This document shows positions 45,036 to 53,767 of a stretch of 64,000 nt of DNA, piece by piece. A program made the position numbers and the translations under genes. The number at the start of each line of letters is the position of its first letter. The stretch's first letter is position 1. The DNA is from Mannheimia sp041807705 (GTDB lineage: Bacteria > Pseudomonadota > Gammaproteobacteria > Enterobacterales > Pasteurellaceae), in the NCBI RefSeq assembly GCF_041807705.1, contig NZ_JBGTYY010000001.1, forward strand, positions 159,790 through 223,789. The letters are read 5' to 3'. The notes below the pieces were generated by a model. The model was given only the letters and a program-made list of their open reading frames with translations, was not told the origin of the DNA and made no database searches.

Positions 45036-45887
45036 TTAAACAGAGAATGGATATTGAATAGATGGGTGGTATTCATAACCTTCCACTTTAAAATCATCTA
45101 AAGTTACCCAAGTTTCTAAATCTTCAAGTGATTTGATATCAGGATTAATAATTAATTTCGGTGCATTTAACGGCTCACGTTTTAGCTGCACATCACGCAT
45201 TAGCTCAAGTTGATCTTCATAAATATGAGCGTTTACAATTTTATGGAAAGCCTTCCCTGCTTTATGCCCTGTAATTTGTGCCATTAACGCAAGGAAAGTG
45301 TAACATTGGATCATATTCCAGTTTAAGCCAAGAGGAACATCTGCCGAACGCTGAGTGCTATTGAGATAAAGTGTACCATCAAGCAATGAAAAGTGGTGGC
45401 TGTGGAGACAAGGACGTAAGCAACCCATATGAAATGCACCTGGGTGATAGAAAGTATAAATTTCGCCCCGATTATCCACGCCTTTTTTCAAATCATCGAC
45501 GATTTGACGAAGTAAATCCACAGAGCCACCATCAGGTTTTGGGAAATTACGCCCAACTGCTCCATAAACTAAGCCCATATCATCTTCACCCTTACGGTAA
45601 GGATTAGCAAGCCAAGCAGCATTTTCGTTTGCATTTGCGTCCCACGATTTCGTGCCTAGTTTTCTAAAATCAGCGGCATTGTCATAGCCTCGAATATAGC
45701 CAAGAAGCTCTGCGATCGCGGCTTTCCAATAACTGCGACGAGTAGTCACTAATGGGAATTTGCCTTTCTCAACATCATAGATTAAATCTGCATTAATCAC
45801 CGTAAGACAACGCTTACCTGTGCGTTCATTCGCTACCCATTTTCCTTCATTTACGATACGATGGCATAAATCTAAATACTGTTTCAT
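45036..45887 (-). CDS. thyA: Thymidylate synthase
   Basis: Methylates dUMP to dTMP with methylene-THF. The 283-aa protein has FPLVTTRRSYWKAAIAELL, the nucleophile context MGCLRPCLHSHHFSL, and QRSADVPLGLNWNM. It has the Haemophilus-type sequence, in which the usual PCH signature reads PCLHSHHF, and the length matches that group. The start at 45887 (MKQYLDLCHRIVN) has GAGGGTC upstream; a longer frame to 45923 lacks one. Confidence 0.93.
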   Translation of the reverse strand: MKQYLDLCHRIVNEGKWVANERTGKRCLTVINADLIYDVEKGKFPLVTTRRSYWKAAIAELLGYIRGYDNAADFRKLGTKSWDANANENAAWLANPYRKGEDDMGLVYGAVGRNFPKPDGGSVDLLRQIVDDLKKGVDNRGEIYTFYHPGAFHMGCLRPCLHSHHFSLLDGTLYLNSTQRSADVPLGLNWNMIQCYTFLALMAQITGHKAGKAFHKIVNAHIYEDQLELMRDVQLKREPLNAPKLIINPDIKSLEDLETWVTLDDFKVEGYEYHPSIQYPFSV

Positions 45888-45977
45888 ATTGACCCTCATA
45901 AAATTTTTAAGTAATTTTGCCATTTATTCGGTAAAATAGCTAAAACTTTATGACAAACACAATAAGGAGTTATAAAT

Positions 45978-46520
45978 ATGAAAAAAGCAATTAAATCTAT
46001 TTTAATGATTACCGTAGTGGCATTTTTAGCTGCTTGTTCATCAAATAAAGGTGGTTGGACGCGCTTAAATGAAGCAGAAGTAGATCAAAAATCTTATGCA
46101 ATTGCTTATGGTGCAACCGCTCAAACCTATAAAGATAGAGTAAACGAAACTTATGATATTAATTCATTTATGAATGGCGTAAATGATTGGTATACCAAAA
46201 AAGTTTCCTTACCTGTTGAACAAATTCGTGCAATGACGATAAACAGAATGCTAGATCATAATGTTTATGCTTATTATAGTGGGGTGCTTTATGCTGCAGA
46301 TTTACAAGGTAATTTCAACCATTTAGATCCAAACTGCTGGGATTTAGTACAATCAACAAGTATGACGCAAGGTATTCACGATGCAATGCTAGATTTACAA
46401 AAAAATGAAGTGCGCAGCGATGACTACATTAAAAATGGTGTTGAGCAAATTTTGCATCTTTGTGTAAAAACTATTGCAGAAGATGAAAACAAAGAGAAAC
46501 CTCAAAGTAAGAAAAAATAG
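45978..46520 (+). CDS. Lipoprotein of unknown function
   Basis: 180-aa protein with signal MKKAIKSILMITVVAFLAAC and lipobox LAAC. The mature part is largely helical, contains three cysteines, one of them in DPNCWDLVQ and one in ILHLCVKT, and ends in a K/E-rich tail. AAGGAG precedes the ATG. I do not recognise a named family; similar lipoproteins seem to be a Pasteurellaceae feature. An inverted uptake-sequence stem follows at about 46530-46565. Confidence 0.75.
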   Translation: MKKAIKSILMITVVAFLAACSSNKGGWTRLNEAEVDQKSYAIAYGATAQTYKDRVNETYDINSFMNGVNDWYTKKVSLPVEQIRAMTINRMLDHNVYAYYSGVLYAADLQGNFNHLDPNCWDLVQSTSMTQGIHDAMLDLQKNEVRSDDYIKNGVEQILHLCVKTIAEDENKEKPQSKKK

Positions 46521-46529
46521 GATTTAAAC

Positions 46530-46565
46530 TACAAGCGGTAAGATTTTCAGAAAATTTTACCGCTC
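46530..46565. terminator. Inverted uptake-sequence stem
   Basis: CAAGCGGTAAGATTTTC pairs with GAAAATTTTACCGCTC-type sequence, just after the lipoprotein gene. Confidence 0.65.
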
Positions 46566-46682
46566 TATTTTTTTATAAGATTATGAAATGTTTAATATTT
46601 ATCCGCTAAAACTTAAAAAATCATCGTTTTGCTTATTACATAGGCAAACACACTAGAATTTAACTTTTTCAGGAAAAAGAAT

Positions 46683-46710
46683 TTGACATCTTTTTAAATT
46701 CTAGTAATAT
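46683..46710 (+). promoter_or_regulatory. Promoter of the tRNA-Ser/tRNA-Arg operon
   Basis: TTGACA, 16 bases, TAATAT, followed by a GC-rich discriminator (GTCGCCC). That is the pattern of stringently controlled stable-RNA promoters. Confidence 0.7.
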
Positions 46711-46732
46711 GTCGCCCACAGACACAGTGAGT

Positions 46733-46827
46733 GGTGAGATGGCCGAGCAGGCTGAAGGCGCTCCCCTGCTAAGGGAGTATAGGGTTAAAAAGCTCTATCG
46801 AGGGTTCGAATCCCTCTCTCACCGCCA
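46733..46827 (+). tRNA. tRNA-Ser (GCT)
   Basis: 95-nt class II tRNA: acceptor GGTGAGA/TCTCACC, anticodon GCT in the loop between CTCCC and GGGAG, long variable arm, T-loop TTCGAAT and encoded CCA. Confidence 0.97.
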
Positions 46828-46840
46828 TTTACTTTATCAC

Positions 46841-46917
46841 GCACCCGTAGCTCAGCTGGATAGAGTACTCGGCTACGAACCGAGCGGTCAGAGGTTCGAA
46901 TCCTCTCGGGTGCGCCA
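46841..46917 (+). tRNA. tRNA-Arg (ACG), copy 1
   Basis: 77 nt, acceptor GCACCCG/CGGGTGC, anticodon ACG (A34 becomes inosine through TadA), encoded CCA. Confidence 0.97.
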
Positions 46918-46980
46918 TTCTATTTCCACTCTAAAATAAAATGGTCGCTGATAAACTAAATTCTCACAATCTTCAAATAC

Positions 46981-47057
46981 GCACCCGTAGCTCAGCTGGA
47001 TAGAGTACTCGGCTACGAACCGAGCGGTCAGAGGTTCGAATCCTCTCGGGTGCGCCA
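46981..47057 (+). tRNA. tRNA-Arg (ACG), copy 2
   Basis: Identical to the copy at 46841-46917 over all 77 nt, 63 bases further on. The spacer is unrelated, so this is a tandem duplication of the tRNA only. Confidence 0.97.
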
Positions 47058-47174
47058 TTTCATTTAAATTCTTTCTTTTTCTCCGTTCTATTACTAAATT
47101 AATTAAACTATTATTCCGTTAAGCTATAATTTCAGCTAGACTTAGCTCTTAGTTGAATAAATGAGGATTTTAAA

Positions 47175-48683
47175 TTGAAAGGATTAATTGCTCGCCTTTT
47201 TATCGCAATAGCTCTCTTGCTTTGGGCTTGGGATATGATTTTCCCTTGGCAAAAAATTATTCATTCAGAAGCTAATCACTACACGCAAATTCAACAAAGT
47301 AAAAACTTGAAAGTGGGAATGATCAACCACCCTCTTTCCTATTTTGTCGGTCCTGAAGGTAAAAGCGGGATTGAATATGATTTAGCAACAGCCTTCGCAC
47401 AATATCTAAAGGTTAATCTTGAAGTAAAAAGTTACGATAGTAGTGAAAAATTATTTGAAGCATTAAAAAATAATGAGATTGATATTGCAGCCGCAGGTTT
47501 ACTCTATCATCCAGAATTAAATGAAGCCTTCCAAATCGGACCATCGTATTACTCTGCTTCTTGGCAAGTGGTTTATAAGAAAGGCACTACAAGACCATAT
47601 CGACTCTCAGATTTACAAGAAAATGTCATTATTCCAAATGGCTCTGCAGTTATTCCGATACTTAATCAGCTCAAGCAAGAAAATCCTCAATTAAAGTGGC
47701 AAATTTCAGATAAATTTACTCAAGAAGAGCTGTTATTAAAAGTCGCTCAAGGCGAAATTCCACATACTATAGCGATGTCAGTTGATATTTCTTCCGTACA
47801 GCATATTAACCCTAATCTCGCAGTAGGCTTTGATTTGACAGATGAAAATCCTGTATTATGGTATTTAGCAAATAGTTCTTACAGCGAATTACAAGCTGCT
47901 TTATTAGATTTTATGTCCGATTCTGTAGAGAATGGGCTTATTTCACGCATTGAGGAGAAATATTTTAATCATTTGGAAAAATTTGATTATGTTGATATTC
48001 AGAGCTATTTAAGAGCAATTAAAGCCATTTTGCCTAAATATGAACTACTTTTTAGGACCCATAAAGGCGATTTAGAATGGCAAATGCTAGCGGCTATTGC
48101 TTACCAAGAATCTCATTGGGATCCCAATGCAACCTCGCCAACGGGTGTGCGTGGTATTATGATGCTAACAAAAGATACCGCTGATAGAATGAAAATTTCA
48201 GATAGAACTAACCCTGCTCAGAGTATAAAAGCAGGTTCCGAATATCTGCATATGTTGATGAGACAGATGCCAGAAACTATTCCACAAGAAGATAGAATTT
48301 GGTATAGCTTAGCTGCTTATAATATGGGATTAGGGCATTTATTAGATGTACGTCGATTAACCAAACAATTAGGCGGTGATCCGGATAATTGGTTAGATGT
48401 GAAAAAAAATCTGCCACTACTCGCCGAAAAACGCTATTATACTAATCTGAAATATGGCTATGCGAGAGGCTATGAGGCATTACAATATGTTGAAAACATC
48501 CGCCGTTATTATGGTAGTATCATCAATTATCAACGCATTGAAGAACAGAAAAAGCTAGAGCAAGAACAAAAAAATTTATCTGATAGTCATATAAAACAGG
48601 AGGATAGGACTGATGAGAAGACTGAAGAAAAAGAAAAGCCTACCAACGAGGAAGCTACGCCTACGCCAGATCAAACAAATTAA
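47175..48683 (+). CDS. mltF: Membrane-bound lytic murein transglycosylase F
   Basis: Cleaves glycan strands of murein to 1,6-anhydro products. The 502-aa protein starts with TTG after GAGGA, with an N-terminal signal/anchor (about residues 5-20). A solute-binding-like module (about 45-270, LKVGMINHPLSYFVGPEG, GIEYDLATAFAQYLKV) follows. The C-terminal family 1 transglycosylase domain has the catalytic Glu in AYQESHWDPNATSPTGVRG (about 311), MMLTKDTA and AAYNMGLGHL. The last 40 residues are a charged K/E/Q/T tail that overlaps a second reading frame at 48613-48747. Confidence 0.94.
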   Translation: MKGLIARLFIAIALLLWAWDMIFPWQKIIHSEANHYTQIQQSKNLKVGMINHPLSYFVGPEGKSGIEYDLATAFAQYLKVNLEVKSYDSSEKLFEALKNNEIDIAAAGLLYHPELNEAFQIGPSYYSASWQVVYKKGTTRPYRLSDLQENVIIPNGSAVIPILNQLKQENPQLKWQISDKFTQEELLLKVAQGEIPHTIAMSVDISSVQHINPNLAVGFDLTDENPVLWYLANSSYSELQAALLDFMSDSVENGLISRIEEKYFNHLEKFDYVDIQSYLRAIKAILPKYELLFRTHKGDLEWQMLAAIAYQESHWDPNATSPTGVRGIMMLTKDTADRMKISDRTNPAQSIKAGSEYLHMLMRQMPETIPQEDRIWYSLAAYNMGLGHLLDVRRLTKQLGGDPDNWLDVKKNLPLLAEKRYYTNLKYGYARGYEALQYVENIRRYYGSIINYQRIEEQKKLEQEQKNLSDSHIKQEDRTDEKTEEKEKPTNEEATPTPDQTN

Positions 48684-48747
48684 GGACAGAAAAAGGCTCG
48701 TTGCTTCACGCAGAAAAGCATTTATGCAAATGCAGCAAGAAGCATAA
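48613..48747 (+). CDS. Candidate small basic protein, 44 aa, overlapping mltF
   Basis: Not a recognised family. The frame is +1 relative to mltF, starts inside its last 70 bases and ends 64 bases after its stop. An AGGAGG Shine-Dalgarno at 48598-48603 stands nine bases before the ATG, one of the best ribosome sites in the window. The protein (MRRLKKKKSLPTRKL at the start, AFMQMQQEA at the end) has 18 Lys/Arg in 44 residues and no Cys or Trp, suggesting nucleic-acid or ribosome binding. A terminator begins seven bases after its stop. Against it: the tail of mltF is low-complexity A-rich DNA, which favours chance K/R frames. Confidence 0.5.
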   Translation: MRRLKKKKSLPTRKLRLRQIKQIKDRKRLVASRRKAFMQMQQEA

Positions 48748-48753
48748 TACACT

Positions 48754-48787
48754 TCCCTTTTGAGTTACAGCTTGAAAGGGATTTTTT
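48754..48787 (+). terminator. Terminator after mltF and the small ORF
   Basis: TCCCTTT, loop, AAAGGGA, then TTTTTT. Confidence 0.75.
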
Positions 48788-48814
48788 ATTTATAAAATTG
48801 ATTAATAAGAAAAG

Positions 48815-48890
48815 TGGTGGGCGATACCGGTCTCGAACCAGTGACCCCCTCCTTGTAAGGGAGGTGCTCTCCCAACTGAGCTAATCGCCC
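48815..48890 (-). tRNA. tRNA-Val (TAC), copy 1
   Basis: 76 nt with encoded CCA, acceptor GGGCGAT/ATCGCCC, anticodon TAC. Confidence 0.97.
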
Positions 48891-48938
48891 TTCAGATACG
48901 AATAATCGCAGTTTGAAGTTTATGATTTTAGTCTTAAG

Positions 48939-49014
48939 TGGTGGGCGATACCGGTCTCGAACCAGTGACCCCCTCCTTGTAAGGGAGGTGCTCTCCCAAC
49001 TGAGCTAATCGCCC
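48939..49014 (-). tRNA. tRNA-Val (TAC), copy 2
   Basis: Same 76-nt sequence as the copy at 48815. Confidence 0.97.
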
Positions 49015-49090
49015 ACTTTAAACAAAAATTATTGTTTATGTAAGACTTCAAATCAAAGGGAATTTGAAAACAGAACACTTAAAGTTGAAG

Positions 49091-49166
49091 TGGTGGGCGA
49101 TACCGGTCTCGAACCAGTGACCCCCTCCTTGTAAGGGAGGTGCTCTCCCAACTGAGCTAATCGCCC
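49091..49166 (-). tRNA. tRNA-Val (TAC), copy 3
   Basis: Same 76-nt sequence; the 3' flank (CAGAACACTTAAAGTTGAAG on the plus strand) is repeated before copy 4. Confidence 0.97.
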
Positions 49167-49215
49167 ATTTTCAAATAACTAGATTGTTACAACAACAGAA
49201 CACTTAAAGTTGAAG

Positions 49216-49291
49216 TGGTAGGCGATACCGGTCTCGAACCAGTGACCCCCTCCTTGTAAGGGAGGTGCTCTCCCAACTGAGCTAATCGCCC
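49216..49291 (-). tRNA. tRNA-Val (TAC), copy 4, variant acceptor end
   Basis: It differs from the other three at one base: the 3' acceptor strand ends ATCGCCT instead of ATCGCCC, making the first acceptor pair G-U. It is the promoter-proximal copy of the four. Confidence 0.93.
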
Positions 49292-49307
49292 GCTGTTGTG
49301 GAAGTGA

Positions 49308-49335
49308 ATTATAGAGATTTTTGCTCTTTCGTCAA
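49308..49335 (-). promoter_or_regulatory. Promoter of the tRNA-Val operon
   Basis: On the minus strand TTGACG, 16 bases, TATAAT, about 16 bases before the first mature tRNA base. Confidence 0.75.
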
Positions 49336-49472
49336 ACCCTTTTTACGCTTTTCGCCCTGTTTGCTGATTTTTTACTCCAGAAATGTAACTTTTTACTATT
49401 ATTCGCCCTCAAGCGTAGTAAAATAGACAAGTTTTTCTTAAAATTTTACTAATAATAATTAGGCAATACAAA

Positions 49473-50912
49473 ATGAAAATTGAAACTCTTTTCCCTTTAG
49501 ATCCAAATGTAAAAGTTCGTACTCGTTTTGCACCAAGTCCAACAGGTTATTTACACGTTGGAGGTGCTCGTACCGCACTTTATTCTTGGTTATATGCAAA
49601 ACATCATAATGGCGAATTTGTACTACGCATCGAAGATACCGATTTGGAACGTTCAACCCCAGAAGCAACGGCAGCTATTCTTGAAGGTATGGAATGGCTT
49701 GGCTTAGCGTGGGAGCACGGTCCTTATTTCCAAACAAAACGATTTGACCGCTACAACCAAGTGATCGACCAGATGATTGAAGCAGGTACGGCATATCGCT
49801 GCTACTGCTCAAAAGAGCGTTTGGAAGAATTACGCAATACGCAAGAGGCAAACAAAGAGAAACCTCGCTATGACCGCCACTGTTTAGGCGATCATCCCCA
49901 TTCGGTAGATGCACCACACGTTGTGCGTTTTAAAAATCCTCAAGAAGGCTCTGTGGTATTTGATGATGCGGTGCGTGGTCGTATCGAAATCAGCAACAGT
50001 GAATTAGATGACTTAATTATCCGCCGTACTGATGGTTCTCCAACTTATAACTTCTGTGTGGTTGTTGATGACTGGGATATGGGTATTACCCACGTTGTTC
50101 GTGGTGAAGATCATATCAATAACACCCCTCGCCAAATTAATATTTTAAAAGCGCTTGGAGCTCCTGTACCAACTTATGCTCACGTTTCAATGATCAACGG
50201 AGATGATGGTCAAAAATTATCCAAACGCCACGGTGCAGTGAGTGTAATGCAGTATCGTGATGACGGCTACCTACCAGAAGCCTTAATTAACTATCTTGTG
50301 CGTTTGGGCTGGGGGCACGGCGATCAAGAAATCTTCTCACGTCAAGAGATGATTGAGCTTTTCGATATTCATTCTGTAAGCAAATCGGCAAGTGCATTCA
50401 ATACCGAAAAATTGCAGTGGCTGAACCAGCACTATATTCGCAGTCTTGACCCAAGTTATGTGGCAAAACATCTTGAATGGCATATGCAAGCTCAAGGCAT
50501 TGATTTCACAAGCGGTCCAAAATTGGAAGAAATTATCCCTGTACTGGGCGAGCGTTGTAAAACCTTAAAAGAGCTTGCCGAAAGCAGCCGTTATTTCTAT
50601 GAACAGTTTGAGACGTATGACGAAAAAGCCACCGCTAAAAACTTCAAAGCGGAAGCGGTTGCTCCACTTGGAAAATTATTGGAAAAATTGACCGCTTGTA
50701 ATGATTGGACGGTTGAGAATATTCACGAAGCGATGAACCAAACAGCGGCTGAACTTGAAATTGGTATGGGTAAAGTAGGTATGCCATTCCGTTTAGCGGT
50801 AACAGGAAGCGGGCAATCGCCTTCTATGGATATTACAGCTAAATTAGTGGGTAAAGAGAAAACATTAACCCGCCTTGAAAAAGCAATCCACTTTATTCAA
50901 ACGAATAGTTAG
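49473..50912 (+). CDS. gltX: Glutamyl-tRNA synthetase
   Basis: Class I aminoacyl-tRNA synthetase charging tRNA-Glu. The 479-aa protein has the HIGH-type motif in FAPSPTGYLHVGGARTAL (residues about 21-38) and the KMSKS-type motif KLSKRHGAVSV (about 250). The C-terminal anticodon-binding domain follows, to residue 479. Its position between tRNA-Val and tRNA-Ala genes is similar to the valU/alaW-gltX region of E. coli. Confidence 0.97.
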   Translation: MKIETLFPLDPNVKVRTRFAPSPTGYLHVGGARTALYSWLYAKHHNGEFVLRIEDTDLERSTPEATAAILEGMEWLGLAWEHGPYFQTKRFDRYNQVIDQMIEAGTAYRCYCSKERLEELRNTQEANKEKPRYDRHCLGDHPHSVDAPHVVRFKNPQEGSVVFDDAVRGRIEISNSELDDLIIRRTDGSPTYNFCVVVDDWDMGITHVVRGEDHINNTPRQINILKALGAPVPTYAHVSMINGDDGQKLSKRHGAVSVMQYRDDGYLPEALINYLVRLGWGHGDQEIFSRQEMIELFDIHSVSKSASAFNTEKLQWLNQHYIRSLDPSYVAKHLEWHMQAQGIDFTSGPKLEEIIPVLGERCKTLKELAESSRYFYEQFETYDEKATAKNFKAEAVAPLGKLLEKLTACNDWTVENIHEAMNQTAAELEIGMGKVGMPFRLAVTGSGQSPSMDITAKLVGKEKTLTRLEKAIHFIQTNS

Positions 50913-50948
50913 TTTTTAATCAATCAGCTTTATCATTACCTAAAGCCA

Positions 50949-50977
50949 TTGACATCTTCAAGCGGAAAGCATATTAT
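50949..50977 (+). promoter_or_regulatory. Promoter of tRNA-Ala
   Basis: TTGACA, 17 bases, TATTAT, then a GC-rich discriminator (TCCGCCC). An uptake-sequence core AAGCGG sits in the spacer. Confidence 0.72.
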
Positions 50978-50989
50978 TCCGCCCATATC

Positions 50990-51065
<76 letters not shown>

Positions 51066-51110
51066 AATTAATAAATTCAGTTAAATTTATTTGAACTGAA
51101 ACCCATTTAG

Positions 51111-51138
51111 AAGCCTTGATTTTCAAGGCTTTTTTTAT
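51111..51138 (+). terminator. Terminator of tRNA-Ala
   Basis: AAGCCTTGA, loop TTT, TCAAGGCTT, then T-run. Confidence 0.85.
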
Positions 51139-51143
51139 TTCTA

Positions 51144-51209
51144 ATGCGTTTATTTGCGTTCGTTTGTATTCATTTGATTTTGTAAAATAGTACCCAAAAC
51201 AGTACCCAA
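51144..51209 (+). repeat. Left 66-bp direct repeat of the integrated element
   Basis: Imperfect copy of 56476-56541. The last part TTTGATTTTGTAAAA and two GTACCCAA boxes is best conserved. A further inverted box TTGGGTACTTTT lies at about 51229-51240, just before the integrase frame. Candidate attachment or integrase arm sites. Confidence 0.7.
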
Positions 51210-51257
51210 GCGATATAATGCCTAAAATTTTGGGTACTTTTAGAGAAATTGGGAACT

Positions 51258-53699
51258 ATGGCAAGAGCAAGTAACAAGCTAACAAATACGCAAGTGGAAC
51301 GCCTCAAATATAGCGAAAACGGCAAGAATGAATACACAGACGGGGGCGGGCTATTTTTACAGCTTTATCCCTCCGGTGTAAAAGTATGGCGTTTTCGTTA
51401 CAACCACCCACAAACCAAGAAACGAACAAAACACACTATCGGCAACTATCCGGCGGTTAGCATTGCACAAGCACGCATTAAACGTGATGAAATCAATGCT
51501 TTACTTGCTCAAAGGATAGATCCGCAAGTGCATTTTAAGCAGTTAGAAAAAGAACAAGAGCTAGCCAACTCAAACACCTTTCAAGCCATAGCGGAAAAAT
51601 GGCGGGCGAAGAAGCAAGGCGAGGTAGAAAATGAAACCATTAATAAATATTGGGGAAGTATTGAGCTTCATTTATTGCCCTCTCTAGGAATGTACCCAAT
51701 CAACGAAATAGTCCCCACTCTTGTTAGTGTTCCATTGCAAGAATTAGAAGCTCAAAAAAAGTATGATATGGCTAACCGTTTGGCGAGTTATGTCAATAAT
51801 ATTCTTGATTTTGCAGTAAATGGCGGGCTTATTCCCTTCAATCCTTGCGTTAAAATTGGGAAGAATCTCAAGAAAGTCAAAAAACAGAATAATCCGCACG
51901 TTAAAACTGAAGAAATACCGGAACTACTGCAAACAATAGCAGAGGCTAATATTCAGCTAAACACAAAAGCCCTAATTCATTTCCAACTTTTAACAATGGT
52001 TCGCCCAAACGAAGCTGTAGAAGCTGAATGGGCGGAAATTGATTTAGAAAAGGCAGATAGCAAAAATCCGCCCATAATTTTAGGCGAAAAACAGCTAGAA
52101 GAATTGCACAGCCTACGCATAGCCCCTGAAAATCGCAAAGTGATTAGTATTTATCAGTTTGGCGGATTAAGCGAGCCCCATAAAACCGCCATTTGTGCGA
52201 ACCTTGCAAAGCACACGCAAGCGGAAACCGTGCTATTTTACGACAATATAGGGCAAACGCTGGAAAACGCAAGCGATTACATCAAACGCACCCGAGCAGG
52301 GGAAACAATAGCGGAAACGGTGGCGGAGGAAACCCGAAAACGCCAACCTTTAGCCCTTGATTTAAGTGATAAAAGCCTCAATACGCTTGATATTGTAGAA
52401 GCGTTTTTAGAATGGCAAGAACAACCGCTTAGACGTGATACATTAAGGCGAGAAACCTACAGATTACAAGACGGCAAAGCGTGGATAAGCCTAAATGAAG
52501 AAGAATTTAGGCGGGAAATTGCTAATTTTCTAAAATCCGCAAATGATCGCAATTACTCGCCGCATAAAATCAGCAAAATAGCCGATTTAGCCATTTTAGA
52601 AATAGAACGCTTACCGCCTGAAAATCCGGATTTAATCGGCTTTCAGAATGGCGTGCTTAATAAGAAAACCGGGCAATTTTTACCGCATAGCCCTACGCAT
52701 TTTTTGCGAGCATTAGAGGATTTTTCGCTGAATACCGAAAGCCAAGATACACCTGATGATTGGTTAGCGTTTGTATCAAGCGACAGTACAGAACGCAGAA
52801 ATGCCATTTTAGCAGGGCTTTATATGGTATTGACTAACCGCTATCAGTGGGGGCTATTTATTGAAGCAACCGGCAAAGCAGGGGCAGGTAAAAGCGTATT
52901 TGGTGAAATTGCTACGATCTTAAACGGGCGGTTCAACACGAGCGTAATTGATATAAAAGGGCTTGAAGAACCTAAAATCATTGCCGGCTTAATGGGAAAA
53001 ACTTTCGCATATAGCCCCGACCAAGCCAAATACACCGGCACGGCAGACGGACTAAAACGCCTTACCGGTGGCGATACCTTAAAAGCCCAAATCTATTATA
53101 AAGGATTTGAAGATTTTACGCCGACTGTTGTATTTATGATGAGTACAAACTACCCGATTGATTTTAGAGACCAAAACGGCGGAATAGCCAGAAGACGGGT
53201 TATTATTCCGTTTGAAAGGGCTATTCCTAAAGATAAAAAAGACGTGAATTTTATTGACAAAGTGAAAGGCGAAATTTACGGCATTACAAATAAATTGCTT
53301 TCTCTCTTTCCTGAACCTGAAACAGCAAGAAAGCTCCTTGAAAACTATCAAGCAAGCAGAGAGGGCGATAGTGTGAAACGGGAAGCCAACCACTTAATAG
53401 AATTTGCTAAGGCGTTTAAAATTATCGGCAGTTGCACACAAGGGCTACAATGGGGAAGCAATTATGCAAACAGTAAAACGACGGTGAACAATGCACTATA
53501 TAAAGCCTATTTGCATTATTGCGACTGTATTGGATTAAAGCAAACACTAAACCTAAATTATTTTAAAACAGCCTTCCCCGAAGCATTAAGGGAAACAGGA
53601 GAACAAGGCGAAATAGTACAGCTAAAAACCAACGGGACACCAAAAATAAATGTTCAATGGAAAAATCGAGAAGCCACGCTAAATGAGTGGCAGGGATAA
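51258..53699 (+). CDS. Chimera: integrase N-terminal half fused to P4/D5-type helicase-primase
   Basis: 813 aa in one uninterrupted frame. Residues about 1-265 are a P4-type tyrosine integrase: DUF4102 arm-binding domain (LTNTQVERLKYSENGKNEYT, GNYPAVSIAQAR), core-binding domain, and the start of the catalytic domain with the first catalytic Arg in MVRPNEAVEAEWAEID. The catalytic H-x-x-R and Tyr parts are absent. From about residue 268 on the protein has a different character and carries a D5-like N-terminal region (NPDLIGFQNGVLNKKTGQFL). The SF3 helicase follows, with Walker A TGKAGAGKSVFGE (about 537-549) and sensor-type FMMSTNYPIDF. The likely origin is an internal deletion joining two genes in frame near 52055. 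The ATG at 51258 is preferred to a TTG three codons upstream. Confidence 0.8.
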   Translation: MARASNKLTNTQVERLKYSENGKNEYTDGGGLFLQLYPSGVKVWRFRYNHPQTKKRTKHTIGNYPAVSIAQARIKRDEINALLAQRIDPQVHFKQLEKEQELANSNTFQAIAEKWRAKKQGEVENETINKYWGSIELHLLPSLGMYPINEIVPTLVSVPLQELEAQKKYDMANRLASYVNNILDFAVNGGLIPFNPCVKIGKNLKKVKKQNNPHVKTEEIPELLQTIAEANIQLNTKALIHFQLLTMVRPNEAVEAEWAEIDLEKADSKNPPIILGEKQLEELHSLRIAPENRKVISIYQFGGLSEPHKTAICANLAKHTQAETVLFYDNIGQTLENASDYIKRTRAGETIAETVAEETRKRQPLALDLSDKSLNTLDIVEAFLEWQEQPLRRDTLRRETYRLQDGKAWISLNEEEFRREIANFLKSANDRNYSPHKISKIADLAILEIERLPPENPDLIGFQNGVLNKKTGQFLPHSPTHFLRALEDFSLNTESQDTPDDWLAFVSSDSTERRNAILAGLYMVLTNRYQWGLFIEATGKAGAGKSVFGEIATILNGRFNTSVIDIKGLEEPKIIAGLMGKTFAYSPDQAKYTGTADGLKRLTGGDTLKAQIYYKGFEDFTPTVVFMMSTNYPIDFRDQNGGIARRRVIIPFERAIPKDKKDVNFIDKVKGEIYGITNKLLSLFPEPETARKLLENYQASREGDSVKREANHLIEFAKAFKIIGSCTQGLQWGSNYANSKTTVNNALYKAYLHYCDCIGLKQTLNLNYFKTAFPEALRETGEQGEIVQLKTNGTPKINVQWKNREATLNEWQG

Positions 53700-53715
53700 A
53701 CAAAAACAGAGTACA

Positions 53716-53742
53716 GGGGCGGACTATTCCGCCCCTTTTTTA
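53716..53742 (+). terminator. Terminator after the chimeric gene
   Basis: GGGGCGGA, loop CTAT, TCCGCCCC, then TTTTTT. Confidence 0.88.
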
Positions 53743-53767
53743 TTGCCTTTGAGTAGCTAAAAACAGT

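Noticed and set aside
46709..46939. A 76-codon frame across the tRNA-Ser and tRNA-Arg genes
   Set aside because: It is composed of tRNA sequence and has no ribosome site.
48815..49291. Regularly spaced identical units resembling a CRISPR array
   Set aside because: The units fold as complete tRNA-Val genes with CCA; spacers vary in length (48, 76 and 49 bases) and two are partly duplicated.
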